Notes: a model not told the origin generated them from the sequence alone. Shown: positions 46,001 to 54,859, counted from the stretch's first letter. The stretch: DNA of 64,000 bases from Nemertoderma westbladi (GCA_032718475.1 JAUCBJ010006629.1:62001-126000), one strand, 5' to 3'. Numbers and translations: made by a program.

Positions 46001-46510
46001 CAAATGGTTTAGTTCCGCAGGGTTGTTAAGTCTGGTCCTTTCCCGGTGGTTCCAACTTACCTGCTCCGCGTCCGTCCTTCTTTCCTTATAGTTTCGGGAC
46101 TTCTGACGTCTCATTTCTTCCTCTTCATCGCTTGACTCAGTGTCAGTCCTTAGCGCTCGCGATGGTTTGCGCGCCGAGGCCCTGCGCTTGCGTCCTTCTG
46201 GGCTCCTCTCTGATGACTCCGAGGCGCACCCATGAGGCGGACGCTGTCCCACCACCCCTGGGGCCAGTCTGACTGATGTTATTATCAGACCGGGCCGGAG
46301 GGTGGCCCGATGCTTCCCGGGCTCTGTTTTCGGTCCCCCGATCACACCGGCACAGCTCGTCGAACGTGTAGCCAGATGGGCGGCTACTGTCAACTTACTG
46401 TGGCCTGACTGTACATTGAGCCAACTCAGAGAGTCAACCGGCGGGTGGACCAGTCGATAGCGATCAAGCACCAAGGTCGCCCTTGGGCCTAACCGACGGT
46501 CTTGTCCCAA
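40091..46510 (-). CDS. gag-pol: BEL/Pao Gag-Pol polyprotein
   Basis: One frame of 2139 codons. The first codon of the frame here is TTG; the first in-frame ATG is at 46114 (codon 133) and follows an acidic run, so translation probably begins there or the upstream part is joined by splicing. Domains by codon: DUF1759-type Gag about 185-400; zinc knuckles about 437-500 (CQYC..., CWACLAPGHIRRQC, CMECGRLHH); A17-type aspartic protease with LMLDTAST at about 611; reverse transcriptase about 1000-1200 with FYMDD at about 1149; RNase H with LFSDASDTGFG at about 1330 and NPADITSRG; integrase with an HHCC-type zinc domain about 1752-1800, D in VDCFGP (about 1823), D in SDKGTNF (about 1885), E in GGSWERL (about 1930); C-terminal DUF5641-type module with a late Cys cluster CKCPHPKKCK. 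All catalytic residues seen are present, so the element may be active. Confidence 0.95.
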   Translation of the reverse strand: MGQDRRLGPRATLVLDRYRLVHPPVDSLSWLNVQSGHSKLTVAAHLATRSTSCAGVIGGPKTEPGKHRATLRPGLIITSVRLAPGVVGQRPPHGCASESSERSPEGRKRRASARKPSRALRTDTESSDEEEEMRRQKSRNYKERRTDAEQVSWNHRERTRLNNPAELNHLLTRNDATLRDIGKFAARQGLPTQQPQKFMGNHKHWRTFKTYVDEQLTNSTFTPNEKFNYLLQMLHREPRAIADNFVGNERAFELAMKTLSDIYGNKTKMAQSIVEDLGKGGRITTPLELLNLANAISNALDILRTVNLPHHGDHAEVLKSVIRRLNMRYRQKWRKLENKLEGQGKVLTLQHIHDMIATDAVAEMKSNFSEENMRESKPVTGKSMVSFDDDRTTVTFNSVDRYNSSTPAFRSDSRVWSGERLDRPRLKQQELPDGFVGCQYCLLKEVRSDDHKLDSCRRFKELNSEQRRVQVRTLDTCWACLAPGHIRRQCPNSKDGCMECGRLHHKLLHADFHTPTDRYLQRNPQRKGSKEPVSIRRNTYTGIQDDGYQPGSSDEDGESSAREVTCQGFTADSSSTSARTYLSSATSEIFSVIPVKLTGDKGSKRIYLMLDTASTLSYIDEEVARAVSSFQDAEEIQIELKSMHGVGDLKGHRISVELDSLLPRDQHTRQERKALPLDGFKCLAMKGFGRQLGKVPPMSPIAQEYFDKLRIPRHQVGYRNVSMLIGAEQLIAHQIWETRPAEPHVNGPHAHRTILGWYTRVPMSYEFTGGDKPMDRYDELQPITQPPLVEPPDIDEFRRTCIDHYSDFSESDEELIPDNVRLSEPLHNDRTDSEPEDYCYQTRGSGSAAHATYLTNVLTYTDIVEGQVAKYRDLDIFQYSEEELQKELIRQDLETGARTVEWLDRDAMEPGGYDLAMSTDEKRSLEMMEDTIRLLPTGHFEVGMLWRRQPPKLENNYSLALKRLNGVRARLLKNPDIREKYCAQINNYFAKGFAGKVEDPDLVTDQTYYLPHHYVTHPDKPDKVRVVNDCAAVYRGMSLNSELMDGPNLNNYLIGILLRFRQRRFAFTCDIEAMFHQVRACKADQDSLRFLWFENEDLSGPVVTYQMYVRIFGARDSPNGTLFVLKKTATAQIGKYPVEVIESILRNFYMDDGLVSKDTAEQAIEVAHGLQECLATGGFPLTKFTTNSEALLESFPVKDRGSGDIELGVEPIPMARVLGLAWNPNSDKFQVRVRFEPSSPDKVLTKRICLSTLSRLFDPMNFISPVILQARACMRKIWLSDLEWDEPISPIHAKQWREWEAELHLLNNIDVPRSYFPNQLVFPADLELHLFSDASDTGFGMVAYLRREVSQDKFETAFVTSRSKTMPVKYMTVPRAELQAAVVSVEVSKQITEELDTTLTLFYWTDASLVLVYIAADNNALKTFVANRRAQIVDFSTKEQWRHCPGVLNPADITSRGAMPAEFCREESQEFWLHGPDFLTRTQEHWPERLKIVTNPMPEDAEVKVEKVSKSKSKAKLKSLERPEESLERPEELLERPGDLSDQQTYVTTRSGRVSYDVKPPLQTRRQSQLVSDGQKMTDTMEPLVSKPAGLDSKLPLVRGQPSLALESCSIYDKLLNSSASWLTICKRTAWLSRYVSYLCLKHSKHLREPLSTNSERIRKLKRPLTEDEIDQAELKHLKHYQMCAFPKEFHLLSAHRPVLYKPLRKWSPLIHKGLICHRSRIQTVDINSQFRFPVIIPSHPIELQRAILWDIHKRLHHAGRLHCLSAARQRFILLQPSRAVGTMYDACLVCKRVNARVLEQEMAELPEARVQAYDPPFTNTGVDCFGPIEAKSGRLTHKRWGLLLTCMASRAIHIERVADMSTKSLLLALKRFMARRGLVKAFYSDKGTNFVGGNSELNAAHKAAQNKEISAALLPQRVEWRFNTPESPWRGGSWERLVRSVKQAIAKTLPVNKQLTDDELVTAFIEIEHTLNSRPIAMLPDGVALTPNHLLMQSPAFLVPASEPISADLYSRKSWKVTQLVAYTFWEYWREYYLPTISTRTKWYKTVRSLQRGDYVLITEPIVKRKYWETGVILHTHPDVQNIVRTVTVKIRCKCPHPKKCKTNGLHTLDRPVQDIVLLEETRIETGDYNLSPASKQS

Positions 46511-47364
46511 GTGGGCTTGTGCTACCCAACATGGAATATTGACACGTTTTCACCCGCCTCGCCGGCAGTATTGAGGGGAAGTAAGTTCCACAAACAATAC
46601 TGACTATCTCGAAAGCTAGGAACAAGTAACCACTTACCAGTCCTATACACGTGTACTCAACAGATGTTCACAATATCAAGTACACTACGGTAAACACAAA
46701 ATCGGACACATACCATGCACACACAGAGGACATAATCGTGAAAGACAAAATCGGTGTCAAAATCGGGAGGGACTAGTTGTATCGACTTGAGAGAGAATGA
46801 GAAAGTCGAGAGTACTTTATTTTACCGACAAGGTAAAATAACTTGTGTGCACAAAGTATGCTGGGGCGCAGTAAAGTATGGTCCTACTAATACCAGCGGC
46901 GTCTTGTCCAACCGGCAAGGTTTCCCATACTCACTCGCAGTGGCCACACATACAATCACGTGTACTCACATACCCACAGCAACAGAAAGCTCATCTCAGA
47001 CCTAAACACACTCCAAAAACCAATCAGCTGAACATGGAGACAATAACATATAGTATCAAAAAAAACGGAACAGCTGACGGTCAATGGCACACATCCAAGC
47101 CCCAAAGCTAACTGCCACTGCTCGCCCACATACAAATCACAGTTCATACCACATGAACCACAAATCACGCCATGCCACCACCCCTACTGTGTACAGGACT
47201 GGCAGTACGGCAACAGGCCGACTAGACGGTACCACGGCACCATGTCGATTCATGGTTCGCTAGACACGAGGGCCTTCAGTATCTCCCTTGCACTTAGAGG
47301 AAGCATTTAACTTTAACGTGTCCCCAGACCCTCACGAGTCCGCCGCCGCCTGTTTTGGGCACAC
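46511..47364 (-). other. Spacer between ORF1 and gag-pol
   Basis: 854 bp without a convincing ORF. It contains a hairpin TTATTTTACC/GGTAAAATAA near 46818-46845. How gag-pol is translated downstream of ORF1 is unclear; a spliced mRNA or internal initiation is needed. Confidence 0.5.
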
Positions 47365-49752
47365 TTATAGAGACCTCACCTCCTTAGGCACCCAAGCTTC
47401 CTCAATAAATCTTTCTGCCGAATTTTCGAAATTGGGATTATGGATATTCGGGACAGGCGTCCTTACCTGAGGTCTATGTGGTATAGTCTCCTCCGATATG
47501 CGTACTCGTTGACTAGGCTGGACTTTATCTAACTCAGGCCTGCTAGGATTAGAATTACTTCTTACCTGGGCTGCTTCCTTTAACCGTAGGTTGCTAAGCA
47601 TGTCCGTTATAGGTTGGATGTGCGGCGATATAGCTTGCGCTAAACTAGCACTTAACTCGTCCCTCGTAATAAATTCCTGGCTAGGGTTCTGTTGTATAGT
47701 CGGCTCTATCTGAGTAATCCGCTGTCTCTCATATGATCCCTCTTCCGGTTTAACCCGGAAGTTCTCCGTCGAACTGGGTCGGCGCTCCGTCCGCGTATTC
47801 CAAACCCGCGGGTTCGGTTCGCCAAGTACTCGTCCTGTCGGAGTTTCTTCTCTAAATTCTCCGTTCGCTCGTTCGGTGTATAGTGGTGCGGTGTTCCGAT
47901 GACGTAGATCCTGGGCGATAGGTGAAGCACTAATACCAACTGGCGTGCGATATGTAGAGAACGGTTTAACGATCCGTGTACTCGTAATAGCTGGACCGGG
48001 TATAGGAATTCTGGTCGTCATTGACTCGCGTATAGTCGGAGTTCTCGCTTCCTGTTCGGCCTTCTGCAGTGCGAACAGTTCTCGCAACTCTGTCCCTACA
48101 CTCGCCCCACATTCTTCGATCATTCGCATCCCCTTCTCGGCGATTTCATTCGCCTTCCTAGTCCGTTCTTCGCTCTCTAAACTTAATCTCGCACTTTCCA
48201 ACTGCGCCAGTTTACGCTCTTCTTCTTCCCTCGCTCGTCTCGCTGCGCTCTCTTCTTCCACTCGCGCCTTTTCTTCATACAATGCGCGTCTTCTTTTCTC
48301 GATCTCGAGTTCGCGTTCCTTGCGTCCGCGTTCGAGTTGAAGCTCGCGCTCCTTCTGTTCACGATCGAGTTTCTTGCGCTCGCGTTCGGCTTGGAGTTCG
48401 CGTTTCTTCGCTTCCTGTTCGCGTTCGAGTTGGAGTTCGCGTTTCTTCGCTTCCCGTTCGCATTCAAGTTGGAGTTCGCGTTTCTTCGCTTCCCGTTCGC
48501 ATTCGAGTTGGAGTTCGCGTTCTCTCTGTTCGCGTTCGAGTTCCTCGCGCTCGCGCTCGGCTTGGAGTTCACGTTCCCTTTGCTCGCGTTCCGCTCGCTC
48601 GCGCTTACTTATCTCTTCCAACTCTCGTAACTCTGCGTCCAACTTACGTGTGCGCTCCCGTTCCCGCTCGGCTTCCTTCCGTGCTTCCTGTGCACGCAAA
48701 ACTTCCGCCTGCTGTTCGTCTAGTCGGCGTCTTCTCTCCTCCGCCGAGTTGTGAGAAACAAGGGATCTAGCACATATTACCTTACCTCGCGCGTGACTAA
48801 CCTGGGAATCGCCGCTGTCTCTAGATGCGTCGTCGGGTGGAGTCAACGTCCTCTGTTGAATGTTCTCCGTCGTCGGTAGCACCTGGCCTGGTACCACCAC
48901 TCCATTCTGCATCAGCCAGCTAGTAACTTCCCTCTGATAACGGCGCTCTTCCTTATCTTGGATCTCTTCTCGCTCCACTAACTCTCTCAACTCTGCGTCA
49001 CTCACTTGAGTCGCCTGCGTTTGTGATGCCCATAGCAGCCAGTTCTCCGTCCTAACTCGTCGGAATCGCTCCGATAACTCGCGGTGCTCTAACAAGGCTG
49101 CTAAAACCCTGTCGTAAATCCTCGTTGCTACGTCGCTCGACTGAGACTCTACTGCCTTCTTCGCTAGGACTGCAAGCTCCTCTGTCTGCTTGAATAACGC
49201 TGAGTTATATCCTCTTCTAATCTCTACTAACTCTACCCTCCCGATGTTCGCTGGGTCAGCTAACATCTTCCTTACCTTGTCCGCCGTCCGAGTTATATGT
49301 CCGGCATGCGCGCGAAGTTTCTTCTTTATCGCGATATCAAGTTCTCTCTCGCTTACCTGACTCACACTCGGTGGACTTGAAGGATTATTTCGGGAACTAC
49401 GGGTACTCCTAACAGCCGTCGGGACCACGGCACTTACCATACCCACAGGTCTGGAAACCGGGCTCCGGGCTCTCGCTTCTGCTACACTACCCTCCCTATC
49501 ACTCACCTCTGTCCGGGTTGCTGTACAATCCTTCCTTACAGTAGCGGTAGGGGATCCTAATACTATTACCTGAGGCTGCTGTTCTTCCTCACTAGTCACT
49601 GTCTCGTCCTCCTGTTCACTTACGTCAGCGTCGCTCGCTGCGTCGTCATAGTCGGCATTGTCATCAACAGTAATATTTACGCTATCGTCAGTCGGCGGTC
49701 CAGCCGCCGTCTCATAGCTGTCCTCTAGTGCCTCTTTGTCTGAGACACTCAT
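47365..49752 (-). CDS. ORF1 of the giant BEL element: 795-residue coiled-coil protein
   Basis: ATG at 49752 (start MSVSDKEALED). Residues 1-90 are acidic. Residues about 150-300 are helical. Residues about 335-540 are a long highly charged coiled coil built on degenerate 13-codon repeats such as REAKKRELQLE. Residues about 600-700 are Pro/Thr/Arg-rich, followed by a last helical segment (SASLAQAISPHIQPITDML). No enzyme motif. It matches the ORF before gag in the left BEL element in position, length and general layout, though the sequences are not obviously alignable by eye. Possible roles as scaffold or RNA-binding partner of Gag are inference. Six sense GGTAAG hexamers and two dispersed palindromes lie inside. 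Confidence 0.78.
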   Translation of the reverse strand: MSVSDKEALEDSYETAAGPPTDDSVNITVDDNADYDDAASDADVSEQEDETVTSEEEQQPQVIVLGSPTATVRKDCTATRTEVSDREGSVAEARARSPVSRPVGMVSAVVPTAVRSTRSSRNNPSSPPSVSQVSERELDIAIKKKLRAHAGHITRTADKVRKMLADPANIGRVELVEIRRGYNSALFKQTEELAVLAKKAVESQSSDVATRIYDRVLAALLEHRELSERFRRVRTENWLLWASQTQATQVSDAELRELVEREEIQDKEERRYQREVTSWLMQNGVVVPGQVLPTTENIQQRTLTPPDDASRDSGDSQVSHARGKVICARSLVSHNSAEERRRRLDEQQAEVLRAQEARKEAERERERTRKLDAELRELEEISKRERAEREQRERELQAEREREELEREQRERELQLECEREAKKRELQLECEREAKKRELQLEREQEAKKRELQAERERKKLDREQKERELQLERGRKERELEIEKRRRALYEEKARVEEESAARRAREEEERKLAQLESARLSLESEERTRKANEIAEKGMRMIEECGASVGTELRELFALQKAEQEARTPTIRESMTTRIPIPGPAITSTRIVKPFSTYRTPVGISASPIAQDLRHRNTAPLYTERANGEFREETPTGRVLGEPNPRVWNTRTERRPSSTENFRVKPEEGSYERQRITQIEPTIQQNPSQEFITRDELSASLAQAISPHIQPITDMLSNLRLKEAAQVRSNSNPSRPELDKVQPSQRVRISEETIPHRPQVRTPVPNIHNPNFENSAERFIEEAWVPKEVRSL

Positions 49753-50947
49753 AGTCTAAATAATATTTGCCTTCCGGCAAAAATCTCGCAAAAGTTCGAG
49801 ATATAATTATAATTTAACCGAAATACGGTCAAATTATTTGTCAAATAATCAGTTGGTCCAAATGTCAAATAAATTCGCAATGCAATATTGTGAATTTAAT
49901 GGGGTATATAGTTATAGCAAATACTAACACAATATTTAAACAAAAAATATTATTATATAGCTACTATATAGTATTAAATACCGGTATAGCACAAAATAAC
50001 TTTGAATCTAATACAAAATATTCAAAATAAACTTGCCACCCGAATATTTCTAATTTTATATATATAGCTCCAATCAACGTAATTTTAATTTCAAATATTA
50101 TATGTATCCACTAGCGCGTGGCTACATCTTCGGGTTGCGACTCTCTCTAACTCTCTCTCTAACTTGAGCGATTCAAAAAACCATGGCCGGCTAAACCTAA
50201 ATATCCTAACTAATAAATTGAGTTCAGCTTCGCAGTTAAACAACCGGTAATTTTTTACTGCTTCCACAAACACAGTGGTGCCAACAGAACAACTAACCTT
50301 GTTTGCTGTGAGATTCCACGTCCGCGTCCAAAGATTCAGGCCCTTCGCTGATTGCAAACCGAACCCGCAGACCCACACGAACCCCAAACTCAGAAGTTCC
50401 GTCTTGCCATGTATCTCCAGATGGTATAAAATAACTAAGCGGTTACCTAACATACCGGTACAAAACTCTAGAATTTTACAAAATAATTTTGACCGAAAAC
50501 TGAATTCTCGCAAACCTAGCTAAAATTTTCAAAAAACTTACTAATTACTGTTTGCCCTAAGGCCTAAGGAACTGCTGTATTCGCAATTAGCAAAACGCAC
50601 TACCGTACATTCACTGTATGCAGCACAGTAAGTAAAACAGTACACCAACCTAACAGCCTAATGATACTGTGTGTGGTACGGCAAACAAATGTCCTTCTAC
50701 CGTCCGCAGTAACAACAATCAGCCTAATGTACTACTGTACTATTGTACGCAGCCAGTGAATACAGTAATCTAAACTAACAGCCTAATAGAATAAATATAC
50801 TCAATGTCTTACTGTACGCTAGCCTATAGCCTACAGCAGACGATCACGTGCTCTAACTTATTACTTAATACTGTGATACTACTAATCAGCCTAAGAATAC
50901 TCTATTGACTGTACGCTACAGCCTACAGCCAATAAAGCGCGTATTAC
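49753..50947 (-). other. 5' leader of the giant BEL element
   Basis: 1.2 kb between the 5' LTR and ORF1. Short minus-strand ORFs exist (for example 50091-50513) but show no conserved features. No clear primer-binding site complementary to a tRNA 3' end directly after the LTR; a TGG lies about 17 bases inside. Confidence 0.5.
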
Positions 50948-53076
50948 TGATAAACAACCGCGACCTCTATACTAACAGCAGAACTGTTGAACAGACCAAT
51001 ACCCGTTAATATCCTTCTGCCAACCTAATAAGTTCTCGTCTAACCAATAAGACACGAAGACTGCTCTACTGTTAAGTAAAGGGGCTCAGGAGCGTGATAT
51101 TACTAAATTGTAAGGGTTGCTAAATACAAACCGCTACTTACCGTTAGATGGCGCTAATCTGCCGTCCGCTAATATATTTTACTAAATTTACACAACTCCT
51201 GCAAAATCGCTTGTTCCTTTCTCTACCGATTGCTCGATAGAGAGCTAACTGTTCGAATCTATGAGCCACGCAGGAATAACCAAAACAATAAACCCGAGTC
51301 GGCTCCCTAAGCTTACTTAAGACGAGTGCGAGAGGCCTTGCACTCAGAGTATTCTTACGCCTAATTTTATCACTATTAAAGCACGCTATTACCTACGTCT
51401 TTCTAATCGCGAATACTGGAGGTTCCCTAACGTAATGTGTGAATGCGAGAATATTTAAAATATCAAAATGGTACAGTATCTGTTTCTACGTGGATAATAC
51501 CACTCCGAGTCTAAAACTGCCCGCGACTGGCTTTAGGCCAGCAAAATTACTAGCGTATCGTGCGTACCGAATAGTGCGTTCTAGCTGATTGCCCGCTAAT
51601 GCAAATAACCGCTCAGCGTGAATAGTTTACAGTACACTAATTATTACCTTAGCTACTCTCCGCTATGCTGCGTACTAATTCTTAATTTTTTACTAATTAA
51701 TTACAGTCACAAATATTTAACAGCGTACTAATTACTAAGAGTTCCAGAATACGTAATTCTAATTTATCACGCAACAGGTTTCGCTAGTAATAGCCTAAAT
51801 TGCCGTATTACTTTGACCTAATCAATAACTAATTATTGTAACTAAGAAATAGAAATCAATCAAAGGAAAAAGAGCGCCTATCTAAGCATTCGTAATCTTA
51901 GGCACACTTCAATAACACACCAATCAGCGTTAGAAATCACAGTTTACAATTGTGCAATTCACTACTCGTACTCCACACTCAACGTTGTAATACGCGCAGG
52001 CCTCTCCCGGGTACATCTAGGATTCCTAACTAACCCAATTCCTGCCCCCCTAATACTAAATAGAGACAAAACCTGGATCATCAGCCCCCTAGATACTGTA
52101 CCGGCGATCGGTCTGCGTGCCGCAGTGCAAGATACCCGCCCGCAACGGTGACCCTGGCCAGCGTTGCCCGCTTTGAATCCTCCGCTCTCTCCTAGTCGCT
52201 CAACCCCCCGATGCGCCCACCGCCCACTGGCACCTTAGCCCTCCATGATGCTAATAGCTACCGTAGCGGCGCATGCAAATCACAAAGTCTGACAGTCTCA
52301 GGAATCCCTTGGGATTATTGCGCAGAAAAGAATCACATAGAACCATCAATCAAAGGTAGAAATCATAGTTCGATTGTAATTTGCAGTAATCGAAGGAATT
52401 ATTGAGAAACACAAGCAAAGTAATCGCACTAGCAAATTATTCCAAGAAATTAATCAAAATTAGCAAATTGCAGAAAATACGATATCCTAATACAAAATTA
52501 GAGACAGCTCAGCAAGTAAATTGTAACAGGGGTGTGTCATGTGATAAGGCATGAACATATGAACAAATATATGAACAACAAAAAGCCCTACCGGCACACC
52601 GCCAATTTATAGGTGATCCGGATGGGGTGATGCAATAAGGTGACTCAATCGCTCTCCCATTGGCTCTCCAGTCCATGCTAGCATTAAACCAACCTGGAAG
52701 CAGTTAATCCAATAAGGAGACCGGATTGTAGCCCTATGCCCTCAAATTATTACCATATATGGTAATGGATCACGTCTCTGGCTGCTGAATGGCCAGGACA
52801 GCGTCCCTATATGCTAGCCCTATCAAACTAATATCAGCAAGCACAAAATCCAGGGTCCGAGTAAACTCGCTACCCTGGAACTATCTACATATATCCTAAT
52901 ACAAAATTACGTAGGTAGGGCTACATACTATACAAAATGAATGGATGCAAAATATATGGGCGTTTTAACTTCCTTACCTAAATGTCACCACACTGCGCCT
53001 TATAATACTACATGGACTAATACTGCATACTGCATAATGGACTAATACTGTGGATACAGCGCCATATACCGTAACA
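50948..53076 (-). repeat. 5' LTR of the giant BEL element
   Basis: 2129 bp. It ends TG...CA and is almost identical to 33026-35190, with about eight scattered substitutions plus small indels noted by eye. It carries the promoter for the element, presumably, but no TATA box is assigned. Confidence 0.95.
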
Positions 53077-53081
53077 CCAAT
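53077..53081. repeat. Target-site duplication CCAAT, right copy
   Basis: Identical to 33021-33025, immediately outside the LTR. Confidence 0.95.
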
Positions 53082-54305
53082 CTTGATACTGAAGGGGATA
53101 TTGGGTTTTTCTTAATTTGCGATTTGAAATATCCCAAAGATATTCATGATCGTACATTAGAACTACCCTTAGCCCCAGAACATTTAAGTGTAAATGAGAC
53201 AATGCTTTCACCATATATGAGGGAACAATATAACAATGTTTGTAAACAAAGAGGTACTAATAGCAAGTATAAGATGTGTACCCCAAAACTTATGTTGACA
53301 CAATTCGATAAAGAATTCTATCATGTAAATTTGAAACTGTTAAAATTTTATATAAAACAAGGTTTAATTGTTACTAAGCTCCATAAATTATATTCTTTCC
53401 ATCAAGACTTTGTATTTGAACCCTATATAGATTTTAATATTAATCAAAGGCGTTTAGCAAAAACGTATATTGAAACAGCTGTTGTGAAGCTTTTGAATAA
53501 TTCGTTATTTGGAAAAACGATTGAAAAAATAAGAGACCGATGCAACTTTCGTATCGCTAATAGTAAAGAGAAGTGCGATTTGTTGGTCAAACGTATAAAT
53601 CACGAAAATTTCATGATTTATAACGATTCCTTATCGGGACATTTATTAGTGAAAGACTCTGTAACTCTCGATAAGCCGGTCTATGTAGGTAGTACTGTCT
53701 TGGACTTGGCTAAATTGGATATGTATGAGTTGTATTACAATAAATTGCTACCTATTGAGAAAGAATTAAACTGCCGAATTTAAATTGTAGCATCAGATAC
53801 GGACTCTTTAATAGGTTGTTACTATAATACATCGCAGAATAATTTTTTAAAAGCCTTAATTAAAAATAATATTCTAGATACATCCAATTACCCCAAGGAT
53901 CACCCTCTCTACAGCGATAAAAATAAATCCAGGCTCTATTACTGCAAAGACGAACTAGCCTCACGTGAAATTAAACAAGCGGTATTTTTAAGACCAAAAT
54001 TATATTCAATTTTAGAATGGAATGAATCCAATATACGACGGGCGAAAGGAATAACAAGAGCTGTCGTGGATAAAAATATTTGCCACGAAGATTATTTGAG
54101 GGCATATTACGATAACGAAGAAATTTCTAAGGGGATGCACCAATTTCAGAGTAAATTACATAAGGTGTATACAGTAGCACGTGATAAGTTTGCTCTCAGC
54201 GCATTTGATGATAAACTTTATTGGGTTAATAAAAATCATTCGCTTCCCTGGGGTCACTATCAAACAAAGGTTGAAAAAGAAAAACAATATACCTATTTAT
54301 CGTGA
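53082..54305 (+). pseudogene. polB: Polinton DNA polymerase B, 3' part (palm and thumb), one in-frame stop
   Basis: The frame continues exactly where the left part stopped: the left codon ends at 33025 and this side resumes at 53082 in phase. After the insertion point come the protein-primed-polymerase insert (DLKYPKDIHD, LPLAPEHLS), motif B LLNNSLFGKTIEK (about 53490) and motif C DTDS (53796-53807). A TAA at 53781-53783 interrupts the frame five codons before DTDS; sequence on both sides of the stop is clearly polymerase. The thumb region ends at TGA 54303-54305. The stop removes the second catalytic aspartate pair, so replication function would be lost even without the insertion. Confidence 0.9.
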
Positions 54306-54313
54306 GCCAAACA

Positions 54314-54859
54314 ATGAACTATCAGATAGTCAATAAGAATGTAAGTTGCCAGCAAGTGTCAGCGATTAATTTTAAAAAATTAAAAAATCAATTATCTGGT
54401 AAACACATACTCAAACCAAATCAGTTTATATATAAGATATTTGGTGCCACATTATTAATATTTAAAAATGGTCATATTACATTATTAGGCAGTAAGTATA
54501 ATTTCCAAAAAGTAAAAAAGCATATATTTGATAAAACTAGTATTAATTTGATTTTAAAATCTGTTAATTTATGTACTTATATTTTTAGTATTAAGTCTGT
54601 AGTCTATAGGTTATTGATAAACAATACCGGGTTTTATGTTGTCTTTGATAATGTGCAACTTCAAGTTATATATGAACCTGAAATTTTTAATAATTGCAAA
54701 ATAAGAATAAATCTTACCGTAATCATTTGCTGCTTTCATACCGGTAAATGTACTTTAATGTGTTCACCTAGCAAATTTCATATTTATTACCCTATATTTA
54801 GTAAACTTGTTAATTATTTATTAATGTTTGGTGTTGTGACTTTAGGTGTTGGTGATTAG
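54314..54859 (+). CDS. TATA-binding-protein-like protein encoded by the Polinton
   Basis: 181 residues from ATG 54314, nine bases after the polB stop, same strand; the size equals a TBP core domain. Two pseudo-repeats are visible. Repeat 1 has PNQF (F38) then LLIF (F50) with KNG and a conserved GSK. Repeat 2 has YEPEIF (F125) then CCF (F141) with HTGK and SPSK. In TBP each half has P-x-x-F and I-F-x-x-G, and the four phenylalanines kink the TATA DNA; all four positions are filled here. INFKKL and the downstream IYYPIFSKL also fit TBP secondary structure. The loop between the first pair of Phe is about five residues shorter than usual. Inferred role: recruiting host transcription machinery to the element's own promoters. 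The frame is intact. Fold assignment is by eye, so moderately sure. Confidence 0.72.
   Translation: MNYQIVNKNVSCQQVSAINFKKLKNQLSGKHILKPNQFIYKIFGATLLIFKNGHITLLGSKYNFQKVKKHIFDKTSINLILKSVNLCTYIFSIKSVVYRLLINNTGFYVVFDNVQLQVIYEPEIFNNCKIRINLTVIICCFHTGKCTLMCSPSKFHIYYPIFSKLVNYLLMFGVVTLGVGD

Larger units (their letters stand above)
33026..53076 (-). mobile_element. Giant (20.05-kb) BEL/Pao LTR retrotransposon inserted in polB
   Basis: Two ~2.1-kb direct LTRs (sense 5'-TGTTAC...TTATCA-3'), a perfect 5-bp target duplication and three long intact ORFs, all on the minus strand in the order ORF1, gag-pol, ORF3. About eight substitutions and small indels between the LTRs indicate recent insertion. At 20 kb it is far larger than the usual 6-9 kb of BEL/Pao elements; the excess lies in the long LTRs, ORF1, ORF3 and long spacers. 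No convincing primer-binding site was found next to the 5' LTR. Confidence 0.95.

Noticed and set aside
50901-50947. Primer-binding site after the 5' LTR
   Set aside because: The only TGG is about 17 bases from the LTR and I could not match it to a tRNA end.
53781-53783. In-frame TAA in polB as stop-codon readthrough or recoding
   Set aside because: No supporting context is visible, and the gene is already broken elsewhere; a nonsense mutation is simpler.
54302-54313. GTG at 54302 as start of the TBP-like protein
   Set aside because: Eukaryotic-type element; the ATG at 54314 gives a product of TBP-core length.
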